Shown: positions 1-11,777, numbered from the stretch's first letter. The stretch: DNA of 64,000 nt from Euglena gracilis (GCA_039621445.1 CP154954.1:37433703-37497702); one strand, 5' to 3'. Made by a program: numbers and translations. Notes: a model not told the origin generated them from the letters alone.

Positions 1-5
1 TACAG

Positions 6-175
6 GACCCATGTTACAACACCGATTGAAAAGGCATTTGAGGGGCACTCTGAACAATGAACACAGGCTCATGCTTGACGAAGTCACTGAATCGTACAAG
101 GAGATCTTTTACAGCCATTACACTGGCCAACTTCGGGACGTTCGGAAGTGTGCACACCTGAGGCTGTACGATGGG
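6..175 (+). CDS. putative exon, product not recognised
   Basis: A reading frame opens directly after a TACAG acceptor-like sequence at the window edge and stays open to a stop at 227-229. A GT at 176-177 is a possible donor, giving an exon of about 170 bp. The peptide is charged and non-repetitive (includes MLDEVTESYKEIFYSHY and RDVRKCAHLRLYDG), with none of the Gly/Pro/Phe runs that typify the spurious frames nearby. I do not recognise the family. It could be an upstream exon of the LETM1-like gene that starts being visible at 13.4 kb on the same strand, or the end of a separate gene; nothing in the sequence decides this. The donor is weak. Confidence 0.35.
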
Positions 176-843
176 GTCTGTTCCCTTTCCACATCATTGT
201 GCATCAATCATCCATCTTGCAACTTGTGAAATTCTTGTGAAATTCGTGTGCAAAGAAATTCAGAAAGAATGGGAGGGGTGGGTTTTGGGGCTCCCCAGCG
301 AAATGCCAGAGGCGAAACGAGGGGGTTGGCTTCGTTTGGACCCCTTAATTTTAGGAAAAAGGAAAACAGAAGCCTCCACAAAAAAAAATGGGGGTTGCCA
401 GTTTTCCCTTGGAAAAGGCCTTTTTAGACTTTGGTGCCTTTAGAGAGATTTTCAGTCAAATGATCCATTTTCTGGAAGTGTTGGTCAGACGAAATGAACC
501 CTGGAGGCCCTCTATCGCCCCCCCATTCGCCTTTTTGGCTGCCGACACGCCTGGCCTGTGCTCCGGACCAAAACGTCCATTTTGGGCTCCAAATCAGGCA
601 TTTGCCACTCACAATCGGGTTAACAACCTGACCCGGCTTCTGTCAGGCCATAGGCCAGATCGGCCACCCGTGTGCTCCTCCTTTCATTGATTTTTGTTCA
701 GTTGGGGTGGGGGGTTGGACGTATGATTGGTGGTCGGCCCAACCACCAGTGGTCGCCAACAACCACCAAAAAATCCATCACCAAGATCCTGCAATGAGCC
801 CGATCTCGATCGTCTCTGGAACACGAATAAAATTTAAATGAAA
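176..843. other. gene-free stretch, little structure
   Basis: No coding signal. The only structure seen is a cluster of ggtggtcg and its complement around 725-770 that can pair with itself. Confidence 0.4.
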
Positions 844-1027
844 TACCACCCCCCCCCCCCTTTATTGTCCCCCCCCCTTTATTGTCCCTGGGCCCCGGCC
901 GACGGGGGTTTTTTTGGCCCGGCCAATGAAATTCCTTTGGTACCCCTTTATTGTCCCCCCCCCTTTATTGTCCGGTCGGGCCTCCTGGGGGCAGGTCGGT
1001 GGGACAATAAAGGGGGGGGGGGGTGGT
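844..1027 (+). repeat. TIR element, family A (TACCACCCCC ends)
   Basis: About 184 bp bounded by TACCACCCCC and its inverse GGGGGTGGTA, with TTTATTGTCC next to both ends and an imperfect palindromic middle containing GGCCCGGCCAATGAAA. Other copies lie at 47823-47992 (opposite orientation) and 48446-48613. No coding capacity; most simply a non-autonomous DNA element. Confidence 0.7.
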
Positions 1028-1339
1028 AGTAAGATAAAATGTTCAGAGAACACCTCATTTTTCTGAAAAAAATTTGGACGTGAGTGATCTACACCATTCT
1101 AAAATAGTGTAGATCACGAATTTCACACGAAAATTCCCCCCCAAAAGGGTGGGGGGTTATCGAGATTTTGTTTTCCGACCCCCCCCCAAGTGGCCCGCTG
1201 GGTCCTGGCCAAAAGGGGGGTCATTTGGGGGGTTATGGCACATTCATAATGGTTTATCAAAAAAATTTGTTAGTTGTGGACGTTGTTGCAGAAACTTGGC
1301 ACCTTTTTGATGCCCACGTTTTGGCAACTCTGAGCCAAG

Positions 1340-1534
1340 TAACGTGACCCCCCCCCCCCTATATGTCACCCCCCCCAATTGTCGCCCCCCCCCCTTGGGG
1401 GGGGCGACAATTGGGGGGGTTACCCATGGACCCATGGACGGGTAGGGTAAATTGAGTAACCCCCCCCCTAATTGTCGCCAGGGGGGGTCAAAACGCTCCC
1501 GGGGGGGGGTGCCATTTAGGGGGGGGTCACGTTA
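1340..1534 (+). repeat. TIR element, family B (TAACGTGACC ends)
   Basis: About 195 bp bounded by TAACGTGACCCCCC and GGGGGGTCACGTTA. Inside are repeated CAATTGTCGCC segments in both orientations and the doubled motif CCCATGGACCCATGGAC. A second copy is at 45712-45915, with the same ends and internal order. Confidence 0.75.
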
Positions 1535-3235
1535 GCTGGCGCGAGCCAGCGTTCTGGCAACTCTAGGCCAAATAGCTGGCACAAGGGGCCGAAGTTTCCA
1601 GGTTTAGCTGTAATGGGCGCCTGAATGGAGATCGACTGGCCAAAACCAAAACGGGTGCCTGAATGGAAATCGACTGGCCAAACAGATTCCGATTGCAGCC
1701 TTTTTGCCAGCCGGAGGCTGGACCCCCATGTTAGTGAATGAAAAAAGTGCGAACTTGGTCGGCCGTGGGCATCAGGCAGACATCAGGCTTGTTTGGGAAT
1801 CTCGGGCAGGTCTTGGGACCTGCTTGCAGTTTTCGGTCGCCGAACTTCTCGCTGTTGAGTGTCTTGAATTTCTACTGACTTAGACGGAATTCAGGCTGAC
1901 ATTGTTAAAGTCAGTCGATTTCCATTCAGGCGCCTGTTTAGGTCAGTCGATTTCCAAGACACTGAAATCTGTTGCTGGTCAGATTTGAAATTTTTAGTGA
2001 AATTTTCGACAATTAGGGGGTGTTTCCCCCGCTACCCCACCCTGAGCCCAATTCGGGTTCCAAAAAGTACAAAAAAGTTGCATTAATTAGGAATTTGCCA
2101 CTCAATTAGGAATCAAATACACGAAAAATTGGTCCCAAATTCCTAATTGGACCTATTTTCGGACCCAAATGGCACGCAAATTCCTAATTGGATCTAAAAT
2201 TAGAGGATAGGACGACGTCACACAAGTCACACATGACCTGCCGCGAAACCCATTTCCCCCCCGCGACCCCCCCCCGCAACCCCAACACCCCCTAGGATTT
2301 CCACTTTTTTTTCGCTGGAAGCGTTTTGGACGAGACAAAGACAAAATTTTGCAGCCAGATGAACACAGCTGGCTGATTGTCATTGTCAGTGTCAATTGTC
2401 ATTGTTGGTCGTCTGATAAGACAAGGTTTCGATCGGGGGGTACTTGTCTGTTATCGCATGACGGACCCCCCCCTTTTGGTTATCGCACGACGCCCTTTAA
2501 ACGGTCAGAGACCCATATGTTGGGGCCCATCTTGGCCATTTGGGTGGGGGGCTCCCAGCCTGAATTTGGGCTGCTGGCTGGATTTGAGCTGCTTGCTGGC
2601 TGGAGCTAGGGTACCCTCCGGCTTCAGAAATTCCCTGTTCACTAAAACAGAACTAAAAATGGCATAAATATGTAAAATGATTCAAAATATGAGTTTGCGG
2701 GTGCAAGGGGATGCCCAAAACACACCGGTTCGGGCGTGAACTTGGTGCCTGGGACACAGTTTTTGAAACCGTCTATTGGGGGCTCTGGGTTTACGCCCAA
2801 ACCGGTGTCTGTGGATGCACGGTGTTCTGGTGCTTGTTTTTTCAAAAATTTTTATTGTACAATGCATTCGTGGCAGCTCGTTTATAAACGAGTCAAACAA
2901 AAACCCGGTTTCTTTTTCAAAATTTCAATTTTCAGTTTTTTCCCTTGCTGAGGCTCATTGCGGGAAATTGGCGATGGACTTTTTGGTGGTCGCTAGCAAC
3001 TAGTCGCAAGCGACCAAGTCTACTGACCATTGGTGGTCGGGCCGACGGCGCCGAGCGAGGGTCCCCCAATGTGTATTAACCCTAGTTGGGCGCCTCTTTG
3101 GGTTCGCTGGGTCCCCTGCAGACACAAATTTAACAATGTTGAGGGGATGGGATGGGACAGTTAGGGATGGAAACTTGACCCTAACCCTACCAGGGTGTGA
3201 CGTAGAGCTGAGCTCTTTGGGGGACCATTCCGGCC
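1535..3235. other. gene-free stretch with inverted short repeats
   Basis: The segment GGCGCCTGAATGGAGATCGA occurs near 1617 and, varied, near 1653; its inverse (TCGATTTCCATTCAGGCGCC) occurs near 1915. Around 2085-2195 AATTAGGAAT and ATTCCTAATT alternate as a hairpin-forming cluster. The same TTCCTAATTTGG phrase recurs near 46160-46330 and 48180. No exon was recognised. Confidence 0.5.
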
Positions 3236-3239
3236 CGGC

Positions 3240-3735
3240 CGGCGAAAAACGCTCATTTTCAGCTCAAAAACATGTTTTCCGGGTCCGGGAGGCCAAAAAA
3301 CATGGTTTTGGACGAAAAAAAAATTTTCTATTTTTTTCGACTTTTTTGGCCCGGTTTTGGCCCAAAATCAATGGGTTGGCGGCCCAAAAAGGGGCCCTGG
3401 CGGGTCGAAAAACGCTCATTTTCAGCTCAAAAACACTTTTTCCGGGTCCGGGAGGCCAAAAAACATGGTTTTGGGCGAAAAAACTTTTTTCGATTTTTTT
3501 CGACTTTTTTGACCCGGTTTTGGCCCAAAGTCAATGGGTTGGCGAACCAAAACGGGGCGCCGGCGGGTCGAAAAACGCTCGTTTTCGGCCCAAAAACACT
3601 TTTTCCGGGTCCGGGAGGCCCAAAAACATGGTTTTGGGCGAAAAAAAAATTTTCGATTTTTTTTGACTTTTTTGGCCCGAAAACGGCTAAGTCGGACAGT
3701 GGGAAAAGTGTACAAAACGGCCATTTGGACCGAAA
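3240..3735 (+). repeat. 164-bp tandem repeat, three units
   Basis: Three successive units begin near 3243, 3407 and 3571 with CGAAAAACGCTC and each contains CCGGGTCCGGGAGGCC, then a CATGGTTTTGG segment and a TTTTTTCGACTTTTTTG run. The period of 164 bp is not a multiple of three, so the long open frames across it are by-products of low stop content. A diverged inverted relative is at about 50990-51075. Confidence 0.8.
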
Positions 3736-4103
3736 AACGGCCGTATCTCGGGCTAGGCGGGGAGTTGGCCCAAACTGCGCATACCGGTGGATAGGGCGTC
3801 CCAAAGTTGTGGAATGAGGTACTCTTTAGTTTTTCTCAACTCCCCGGCGTTTTCGAGATATTTTGAATTTTTCGATTTTTTGACCCCAAAAATGACCCCT
3901 TTTGCCGGTCCAACAAAATTTTTTTGGAAAAAAAACGGTACGCAACTTTTTTGCTCCGGCCAGATCTCCGGCCTGGCGCGGAGTTGCGGGCAACCTAAGG
4001 GCTCTGGACAAACTAGGGACCGTCTCCTAACCTATAGGCTATTAACCTTTCGGGTCCCGAAATCCAATCACATCGATAATCCTCGGGGGCCCGAGCCTAC
4101 TCA

Positions 4104-4142
<39 letters not shown>

Positions 4143-4168
4143 GGGGGGGGGGGGGGTCGGGGGGGGGT
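4104..4168 (+). repeat. poly-G tract (>=37 uninterrupted G)
   Basis: An uninterrupted G run followed by G blocks broken only by single T or TC. It is a strong candidate for G-quadruplex formation, and its exact length is uncertain in any assembly. Confidence 0.85.
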
Positions 4169-4249
4169 TTCGGGGGGGTGGTAAGCTTCGCTCTTACTCT
4201 AAAGAGATAAGAGCTCAGCGACTCCTTTAAATAACGTCATCAACTTTTC

Positions 4250-7200
4250 AAGTTCTGAATTGCAGCGGGCTTTGGCCTTCGGCCGATGCGCGGCCTTCGG
4301 CCAGGCGGCCTTTGGGGCGCATGGCGGTAGACTGGGGGGGGGGGGTAGTCGGTCAACTAATGGTCGGTAGCTAGTTGGCGAGACGGGGTGGGGGGTATTG
4401 GGTAGTTGGCCGACTGGTTGGTCTGAATTGCAGCGGCCTTCGGCCGCTGCGGCGGCCCTCGGCCGCTGCGCGGCCTTCTGCCAGGAGGCCTTCGTGGCGC
4501 ATGGCAGTAGACTGAGGGGTGGGGTGAAAGTCGACCGACTAATGGTCGGTAGCTAGTCGGCGAGATGGGGTGGGGGGGTATTGGGTAGTCTGACTACCCA
4601 CTCTAATGTACTAACAGGTCAGTACCGCCGACATTTAAGTCCCCCTGAAGAAAATCCCATGAAAACAAGTCGGTGGCTGGTCAGTGGTCATAAACATGGT
4701 CTGTGGCCTGGCGAGCCCAAATCACCCGGAAATGGTCCGGATGGGCCCAATTAAGTATCTTACACCAACATAAACACCCCCAGATGGAAATCTTTGGTCG
4801 GTGGGGGGTCGGTGGGCCCTTGATGGGGGCCCGGAGGGGTAAAAAAAACAATGATGAAACAGGGACTACATGAAAATCCTTTAGAAATGCAAGCATTCTG
4901 CATCACGAGAGGCAGGAAACTCCTCCCTCCACCCCTATCCGAACCTCAAATAACAAAATCCCTTCTGAGTTGGCAACATACTCGGGGGCTAAGTTGTTTT
5001 TGTGGCTCACTTTGGCATAGGCGGGGGGGGGGGGCTCCGCCCCCGCGCACCCCCCAGCAACCCAACCCCAAAGGGGAAGCCAGCAGAGAGGGACCCACCC
5101 GCGAGGCAGAGGACCGCCCAAACCAACCCCGGACAGGGCATGGAGCGCAGGTACCAGTATGTAAGGAACTACTGGTACCCAGCAGCACACTACCCACCCG
5201 CCACCCGCCCTGAGGCCGAGACTTGGTGACCCGGGTTTACCTAAGCCGCGGGACCATGAGGCCACATTGGAATTTTTCAAGCCATGGCGTTGTGCCTGCG
5301 CCATGCATCCCCCACACACAAAAGTGGGAAGAGGGCAGGAGGCAAGAGCAGCACTGGGGCGCAAGGGTGTAGACCCACCCACGGGAACCACACCAACCAC
5401 ACAAGGTGAGTGTATGTCCCTACAGCGCTGGAATTACACCAGAGTTACTCACCCGGCCAGGGGGAGCAACAAAAGAGGACTGGTGTAAGGGGTCCCTGGC
5501 CACTCACCACGCAGCAAACTGGGCCAGAAGCGAAGTTAGCGCCGGCCATAAACAGACAAGCAGCCTTAGTGCAACTAAGGGGGGGCCCCGCCCCCCCCCC
5601 CCCCCCCCCGCACCCCCCCCCCGGCGCAAGGCGGTAGACTGGGGGGGGGGGGAGTGGGTAGTCGGCCGACTACCCAATTGGTCCACCGACTAGGCCTAGT
5701 CGGTAGCTAGTCGGCGAGACAGGGGGGGGGTAGTGGGTAGTCGGCCAACTAGTCGGCCGACTACCCACTCTAATGCACTAACGGGTCAAAACCGCCGACT
5801 TTTAAGCCCCCCCCATGAACAAAATCCAGTGCAAACTAGTCGGTGTCTAGTCGGCGGTCATAAAAATGGTCTGTGGCGGGCCCAAATCACCCGGAAATGG
5901 TCCGGATGGGTCCAAATAAGTGTCTTACGCCTAAATAAACACCCCCAAATGGAAATCTTTGGTCAGTGGGGGGTCGGTGGGCCCTACATGGGGGTCCGGA
6001 GGGGTAAAAAACCAATGATGAAACAGGGATTACATTAAAATCCTTTACAAACGCAATCTGCAATCTGCATTCTGCATCACGAGAGGCAGAAAACTCCCCC
6101 CTCCACCCCAATCCGAGCCTCAAATAACAAAATCCCTTCTGTGTTGGCAACATACTCGGGGGCTAAGTCGTTTTTGTGGCTCACTTTGGCATAGGCGGGG
6201 GGGGGGGGGGCTCCGCCCCCCCCCCACCCCCCCCCCTCAATTAAAAAAATCCCTTCTGTGTTGGCAACATACTCGGGGGCTAAGTCGTTTTTGTGGCTCA
6301 CTTTGGCATAGGCGGGGGGGGGGGCTCCGGGGGGCTCCAAATAACAAAATCCCTTCTATGTTGGCAACAGACTTGGAGGGATAAGACCCTTTTTTTGTGC
6401 AAATTTTGACTTATATTGAAAATTCAATGGGGAGAGGTGCACTTTTGTCAAAAGTGGCCCAAAATGGACATTTTCCCCCAATTTTTTTTGCATATTCACC
6501 CCCGATTGGGGGGTTCTGGGGCCATTTGGGTGGGTTTTGACTGGTGTTGAGGTGATTTAGACAAAAAATTTTCCCAGGGGGGGGGGGCTTAAAAGTCGGC
6601 GGTTTTGACCCGTTAGTACGTTAGAGTGGGTAGTCGGCCGACTAGTCGGCCGACTACCCAATTGGTCCGCCGACTAGTCGGCCGACCAATTAGTCGGCCG
6701 ACTACCCAATTGGTCGGCCGACTAGTCGGCCGACTACCCACTACCCCCCCCCCCCAGTCTACCGTTTGGCACTCCCCCCCCCCCTCAAATAACAAAATCC
6801 CCTCTATGTTGGTAACATATTTGGAGGGCTAAATCCTTTTTTTTTTTTTTTTTGCAAATATATTGAAAATCCGATGGGGAGAGGTGTTCTTTTGCCAAAA
6901 GAGGCCCAAAATGGGCATTTCCCCCCCCCAAGTTTTTGCATATTCACCCCCGATTGGGGGGTTCTGGAGCCATTTGGGTGGGTTTTGACTGGTGTTGAGG
7001 TGATTTAGACAAAAAATTTTTCCCAGGGGGGGGCTTAAAAGTCGGCGGTTTTGACCCGTTAGTACATTAGAGTGGGTAGTCGGCCGACTAGTCGGCCGAC
7101 TACCCAATTGGTCCGCCGACTAGTCGGCCGACTACCCAATTGGTCGGCCGACTAGTCGGCCGACTACCCACTACCCCCCCCCCAGTCTACCGTTTGGCAC

Positions 7201-7500
7201 TCCCCCCCCTCAAATAACAAAATCCCCTCTATGTTGGTAACATATTTGGAGGGCTAAATCCTTTTTGTGCAAAATTTTGCAAATATATTGAAAATCCGAT
7301 GGGGAGAGGTGTTCTTTTGCCAAAAGAGGCCCAAAATGGGCATTCCCCCCCCCCCAAGTTTTTGCATATTCACCCCCGATTGGGGGGTTCTGGAGCCATT
7401 TAAGTGGGTTTTGACTGGTATTGGGGTGATTTGGACAAAAGTTTTTTTTTCAGGGGGGGGCTTAAATTTCCAGAAAGGGGGGGGTAGTGCAAAAAAAAGG
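4250..7500. repeat. satellite-like block of duplicated and inverted palindromic units
   Basis: Built from a few units used repeatedly. (1) Segments at 4255-4425 and 4423-4600 repeat each other (TTCGGCCGCTGCG, then AATGGTCGGTAGCTAGT). (2) 4590-5030 is duplicated at 5758-6200, including CCCGGAAATGGTCCGGATGG. (3) GCATATTCACCCCCGATTGG occurs at about 6490, 6936 and 7361, giving three copies at ~425-447 bp spacing. (4) Palindromic TAGTCGGCCGACTA clusters at 5665-5765, 6630-6745 and 7075-7170. Parts appear in both orientations. A SINE-like repeat lies inside at 5280-5582. No coding exon recognised. Confidence 0.75.
5280..5582 (+). repeat. dispersed ~300-bp repeat, SINE-like (family E), uninterrupted copy
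   Basis: A ~300-bp segment from CATGGCGTTGTGCCTGCGCC to TTAGTGCAACTAAGG. A near-identical copy is at 45946-46795, split by a 538-bp insertion, and a shorter diverged copy is at 24411-24503. The size, dispersed distribution and lack of terminal inverted repeats suggest a SINE, but I could not identify convincing A/B boxes or a parent RNA. Confidence 0.55.
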
Positions 7501-7574
7501 AGGTCGGGCCGACCTCCCTGGTCGGGCCGACCTCCACAGCGACCACCACCGGAAATCCGCTCGGGGCCACCTTA

Positions 7575-7650
7575 GCCTCTGAGGAGCCTCTGCGGAGGCC
7601 TCCGCGGAGGCTGGTTACCTTGGAGCCTCCGAGGAGGCTCCGCGGAGGTA
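7575..7650. repeat. CCTCCGCGGAGG palindrome cluster
   Basis: Several overlapping copies of the SacII-containing palindrome CCTCCGCGGAGG with GGTTACC and GGTAACC on either side. A second cluster with the same units is at about 12058-12180. Confidence 0.65.
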
Positions 7651-7655
7651 ACCAC

Positions 7656-8718
7656 TGTTGTACACAGGCCATATCTGAAAATAAAAAATAAGAAAAAATT
7701 TTTACGGGGTTGACGCCATATCTCCCTCCACACCCCTTACCCCTGCCCCCACACCACTGCCCAGAGGAAGAGGATTTTTGTTTTGATTTTTTATCCCCCA
7801 TCTCCACAAAAAAAGCATTTACCCCCCATTTTTGCTGTATATCCCCCAAATTTTTTGCCTTTTCCGTATATTTACCCCCCCCCCCTTTATTTGCCCCCCC
7901 CCCTTAATTGAGCATTTGGGTCCGGGGAAAAATTTTTTTTTTCATGCGCCGAAGGCGCCGAAAATTTTTTTTGCCCTATTTCTATTTTGACCCCCCCCCT
8001 TATTTGACCCTCCCTTATTTGAGCATTTGGGGGGTGCTTTGGCCCGTGGGTGTGCTCAAATAAAGGGGGGGGGTGGTACGCCATGTCCGCCAAACTGGTT
8101 GAAAACCATTCATCCATTTGCCACAAAAACGCCATGTCCGCCTGATTTTGCTTTTTACCGTTTACCCGTTTGCTATTTACGCCATGTCCGCCAAACCTTT
8201 TCCACACAAAAGGATGTTGTTATTGGGGAGCGGGGGAGGGGGGGGAGGGGGCCGCAGGCCCCATCCCCCCGCCCCCCTCCCCCTGGGCACAGCCAAATGG
8301 ACACCACTTTGGGTTTCACCTGACTTTTTTTTGTGTAACATCACATCCATTTTGCTACCATCCCCCCCCCCCCACATGACTGTTGGTTCACCTGGTTGGT
8401 CAGTGCAATCCAGGATTAAAAGTTGAGGCAAATCCCAGTGGTATGGCTCCGTGCGGAATCCTGGCCATGCTACTTCTGGAGGTCGGGCCGACCTAGGTCG
8501 GGACCATTGGCCATGGCTTATCGACCTCCACTGTACTGCAATACCCCCCCTTTTTGGAAATTTAAGCCCCTTATTTCAATTTGAAATGAACGTAAACCCA
8601 TCCGAATGTCCTTAGAAACGCCAAAAAATGTCCCAAATTCAAAAAAAAATTGTGAAAAATGGCTAAATCAGGTGAAATCCATGGCCAATGACAAAAATTC
8701 CTTTGGTGTGCAATGCCC
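7656..8718. other. gene-free stretch
   Basis: Contains C-rich pieces with TTATTTGA and a terminus resembling family A (GGGGGTGGTACGCCATG near 8070), three CGCCATGTCCGCC repeats between 8080 and 8195, and a GGTCGGGCCGACCT palindrome near 8480. No exon recognised. Confidence 0.4.
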
Positions 8719-8773
8719 AAACCCTAACCCTACCCCTGACCCTAACCCTGACCCTGACCCTAACCCTAACCCA
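8719..8773 (+). repeat. degenerate telomere-like CCCTAA/CCCTGA array
   Basis: About nine hexamer units mixing CCCTAA and CCCTGA in tandem. This matches the C-strand of a TTAGGG-type telomere repeat, degenerated. Short CCCTAACCCTA pieces also occur near 3178 and 9199. Being internal, it is either an interstitial relic or a simple repeat that happens to match. Confidence 0.6.
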
Positions 8774-9327
8774 GCTCTTTCATCCCATATTGAAAAAAAA
8801 TTGAAAAACGCGAACTTAGTCGGCCTACAGCCTCCTCCGGGGGGGCTCCCCCCCCCCCCGGATCCCCCCCGCCTAAAATAGCAAAATCCCCTTGTGTGTG
8901 CAAGGCAAGGATGGCCAAAACAAGTATCTTCTTTGAGGCCAGAAAGTTTTTTGATGTTTGTAGCCGGCTGTTCAGAAACGTGATAAATTGGCCCCTACAA
9001 GGTACCAGCACCCCAAAGAGCCGCCCAATTAGGATTAATACACATGGGGGGACCCTCGCTCGGCGCCTTCGGCGCCTTGCTCGGGTCCCCCCATGTTTTT
9101 AACCCTAGTTGGGCGGCTCTTTGGGTTCGCTGGGTACCTTGTAGAGACCAATCTAACAACGTTGAGCGGGAAATGTTCTGCTGTTTGGATTAGAATCGTA
9201 ACCCTAACCCTACTCCTTCAAATGACATCAGAAATTCTTTTTTACCACAGGTTGATGCCATCAGGAATTCTTTTTGTGCTAAAATTGCGCTTTTTATGCT
9301 CCACAGGGTTTGGCCAAGGATTTGGAT

Positions 9328-9629
9328 CAGGCTTGCGCTTAGTCGGGTGCCTGCCCCACGGGGGGGGGGGGTGCTAGGGGCAGGCACCCCATAGCACCCG
9401 GTCCGACCCCCCCCCTGGGGGGGTGTGGTTTTGGGGGGTGCCTGCCCCTAGCAGGCACCCCCCTCCGACCCCGGCGCCGAAGGCGCCGGGGGCCCGGAAA
9501 AGGCCATTTTCAATGAAAATTTTTTTGGGTCCGACCCGGACCCCTATCCCCCCCGGGGGGGGTGTGCCTGCTAGGGGCAGGCACCCTATAGCACCCACCC
9601 CCCCCCCCCGGTCGGTAAGCACAAGCATG
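9328..9629 (+). repeat. TIR element, family D (CAGGCTTGTGCTTA ends)
   Basis: About 300 bp bounded by CAGGCTTGCGCTTAGTCGG and GTCGGTAAGCACAAGCATG. Inner subterminal arms read GCTAGGGGCAGGCACC, and a central GGCGCCGAAGGCGCC hairpin is followed by ATTTTCAATGAAAATTTT. Relatives: 17295-17607, 43527-43826, and partial copies at 13015-13172 and 41188-41345. Confidence 0.75.
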
Positions 9630-9816
9630 GTTTGGATGCTTTTGAAAAGGAAAACCATTGAGGTCGTTTCTATTGACCATGTGGTCGGCCTGACCTCCAA
9701 TATGGTCGGTAACCCAAACAGGTCGGGCCGACCAGGTCGGCCCGACCTATAGTCAAAAGTCCTTTAAAAACGTGTTCAGCCCGCCAAATGCCTGCCCTGA
9801 AATTCGTGGTCATGAA

Positions 9817-9972
9817 CACGTTTTCAATGAGGGCATTTGTGGCAATGACACGTTTTCAGTGAAGGCATCTGTGTTCAGGCACGTTTTCAATGAGGGCATT
9901 TGTTGCAATGACACGTTTTCAGTGAAGGCATCTGTGTTCAGGCACGTTTTCAGTGAGGGCATCTGTGGCAAC
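9817..9972 (+). repeat. 63-bp tandem repeat
   Basis: Units start at 9817, 9880 and 9943 with CACGTTTTCAATGAGGGCAT or a close variant. Related units reappear at 10513-10595 on the other side of the minus-strand ORF and in the same orientation, so the coding fragment is bracketed by direct repeats. Confidence 0.75.
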
Positions 9973-9997
9973 CCCCAGCAAGAAACGAAAATCGCTA

Positions 9998-10516
9998 TCA
10001 TGCAAAATCGGCGTGCAGTTGAGAGGCCGGGTGGTCCCGAGCGACGGCATTCACGTATGTCTGAAAAGAGGTTGCCGAACGATTCCCTGAAACGAACAAA
10101 GTTCCCGACTGCTGCCCACGTTGAGCCACACATTGTTCGATGACGCTCGCCTCATCGAACAACAGGCTGGGTTCCAGCTCCCATCCCGTCCAGGCAACAA
10201 AGAAAGCATCCAGCTCAGGATAAGAGGCTTGCCGATGTTGACACAGTTTGGCGAACTCCAAACAGTTGGCAACAGCAGCAAGCTCTGCACCCACGGAGCC
10301 GGACTTTTTCTTTGTGTTGCCCTGTGCCAGCAAGGTGCCATGAAGGGGGTCAACCTTCGGCTTCTTGGCATCTTGCTGGTATACCGCGAGAGCAGCCAGG
10401 AACAGTTCCGTCCTAGGGGGTGGTGGCAAAAGACCATTCACAAAGTTTGCCGTGCGTTTGGCCACATTGGCAGGGCTGCGGGAAAAAAGAAAAAAGAAAA
10501 AAGGGGGGGGTGACAC
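9998..10516 (-). pseudogene. N-terminal fragment of tyrosine-recombinase-like protein
   Basis: The 172-residue frame starts behind a poly-T/CCCGCAG acceptor-like sequence. It aligns over most of its length with the frame at 49390: KRTANFVNGLLPPPPR, KVDPLHGTLLAQ, NCLEFAKLCQHRQASYPELD and LEPSLLFDEASV match KKTANSVYRMLPRPPK, AVDPIHGTLLAN, and so on. It ends where the 49-kb relative enters its core-binding-like region (SFQTYVNAVARDH here, FKFETYLPSTVRGHF there), so the catalytic half and the PHD finger are missing. The first residues translate the T-rich tract and are probably not coding. Function of the conserved N-terminal domain is unknown; by position it may be a DNA-binding arm. Considered a truncated copy. 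Confidence 0.6.
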
Positions 10517-10644
10517 GTTTTCAGTGAGGGCATTTGTGGCAATTAGACGTTTTCAGTGAAGGCATCTGTGTTCAGGCACTTTTTCAATGAGGGCGCCGTT
10601 TTTTGGGTCCGAATTTCACAAATTCGCGTTTTTGATCCCTTGCG

Positions 10645-11777
10645 CAGGGGCAGGGAGATATTCCGGTCCGGAATAAACCGGAATAAACCGGAATAGCGAA
10701 AACCGGAATAAACCGGAATAAACCGGAATAACCGGAATAAAAGTGCCAGCCAATGGCTTGAAAATTCTGCAAGACACAAAGACAATGAAGGTGAAGTTTG
10801 ATATATTTTCAGGTTTCAAAACCACAAGAGCAACAAAAGAGCGCAAGCATAGCACAATCGGCATTTGATATCAAGAGCACACCTTCACTTTGCCTGTTTC
10901 TTCCCCTGGTTGAATGCATTTTTTTTTGTTTGGATTTTATCCCCACTTGTGGGGCTGCACTTGGTGAATGTTTGTCCCTGAGTTCTTTCCAAAGGGACAT
11001 GAACATGAACATGAAACATGAAACATGAACATGAACATGAAATTCCTTTTTTTCAGCTGCCATGTTCCCATTGATTGAAAGCTCTTCTCAAGGGCTTTCA
11101 GCAGATGGCCTTAGATTTCTGCCATGCTGTATGGTATTCTATTTCCCCAAAATTGGCCGAATGGAAATTGTTGTACAAAAAAACCCAATTTCTGGCGGAA
11201 GACCCCCCAAAAACTGCTCAGATGTGGTTACCACATGACTACAAACCATTTTGGGCACTTTTGGCAGTTTTGATTTTGGGTCCTCCAGACGCCAGCTTCA
11301 AGCCCGAACCGGCGTCACAGACGCCGGTTCGGGTGTGAAGCCGGAGCCCCCAGACATGGTTTCAAAGCTAAGTGCGAGTTAGGCCGCCTAAGACGGCAGG
11401 ACAATTTTTGGGAAGGAAAAAAGACAGCGGTGCCAGGGACCCGCCTCAAGAGAAAACCCCAAGGACCAATTTTCATCGGTTTGTTTTTCCCAAAAAGGCA
11501 GGGGGTCTGCTGGCAGGGGGTCTGCTGCGATGTGATGTGATGATCCGCATCACCAAGTGCGAAGTGGCGGGGCAACCAAGGAAAGCAGCCCCATTCCTGC
11601 ATCCCGGGTGAGCGCCTCGGCCCAATTGTACTTCGAAAAAATCCTAAGTCCATTCAGACAGGAATTGACCGGAATAAACCGGAATAAATTCCGGAATAAA
11701 CCGGAATAACCCGGAATAAACCGGAATAAAACACCGGAATAAAATTTTCGGCCGACCGGAATATCTCCCTGCCCCTG
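10645..11777. mobile_element. TIR element with CCGGAATAAA subterminal arrays
   Basis: The ends 10645-10668 and 11754-11777 are a perfect 24-bp inverted repeat (core GGCAGGGAGATATTCCGG). Next to each end is an array of CCGGAATAAA units (10665-10742, about seven; 11664-11745, about eight) in the same orientation. The interior of ~0.9 kb has no convincing gene; a (CATGAA)n run lies at 10998-11041. It sits inside the larger element 9766-11840. Confidence 0.65.

Noticed and set aside
5400-5425. GTGAGT...CCCTACAG, a possible micro-intron in the family E repeat
   Set aside because: About 20 bp is too short for a spliceosomal intron and no coding sequence flanks it.
8719-8773. CCCTAA repeats as a true telomere
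   Set aside because: Only ~55 bp, degenerate, and internal to continuous sequence on both sides.
9817-9972. Regular repeats, considered as a CRISPR array
   Set aside because: The 63-bp units are contiguous without unique spacers, and the DNA is eukaryotic.
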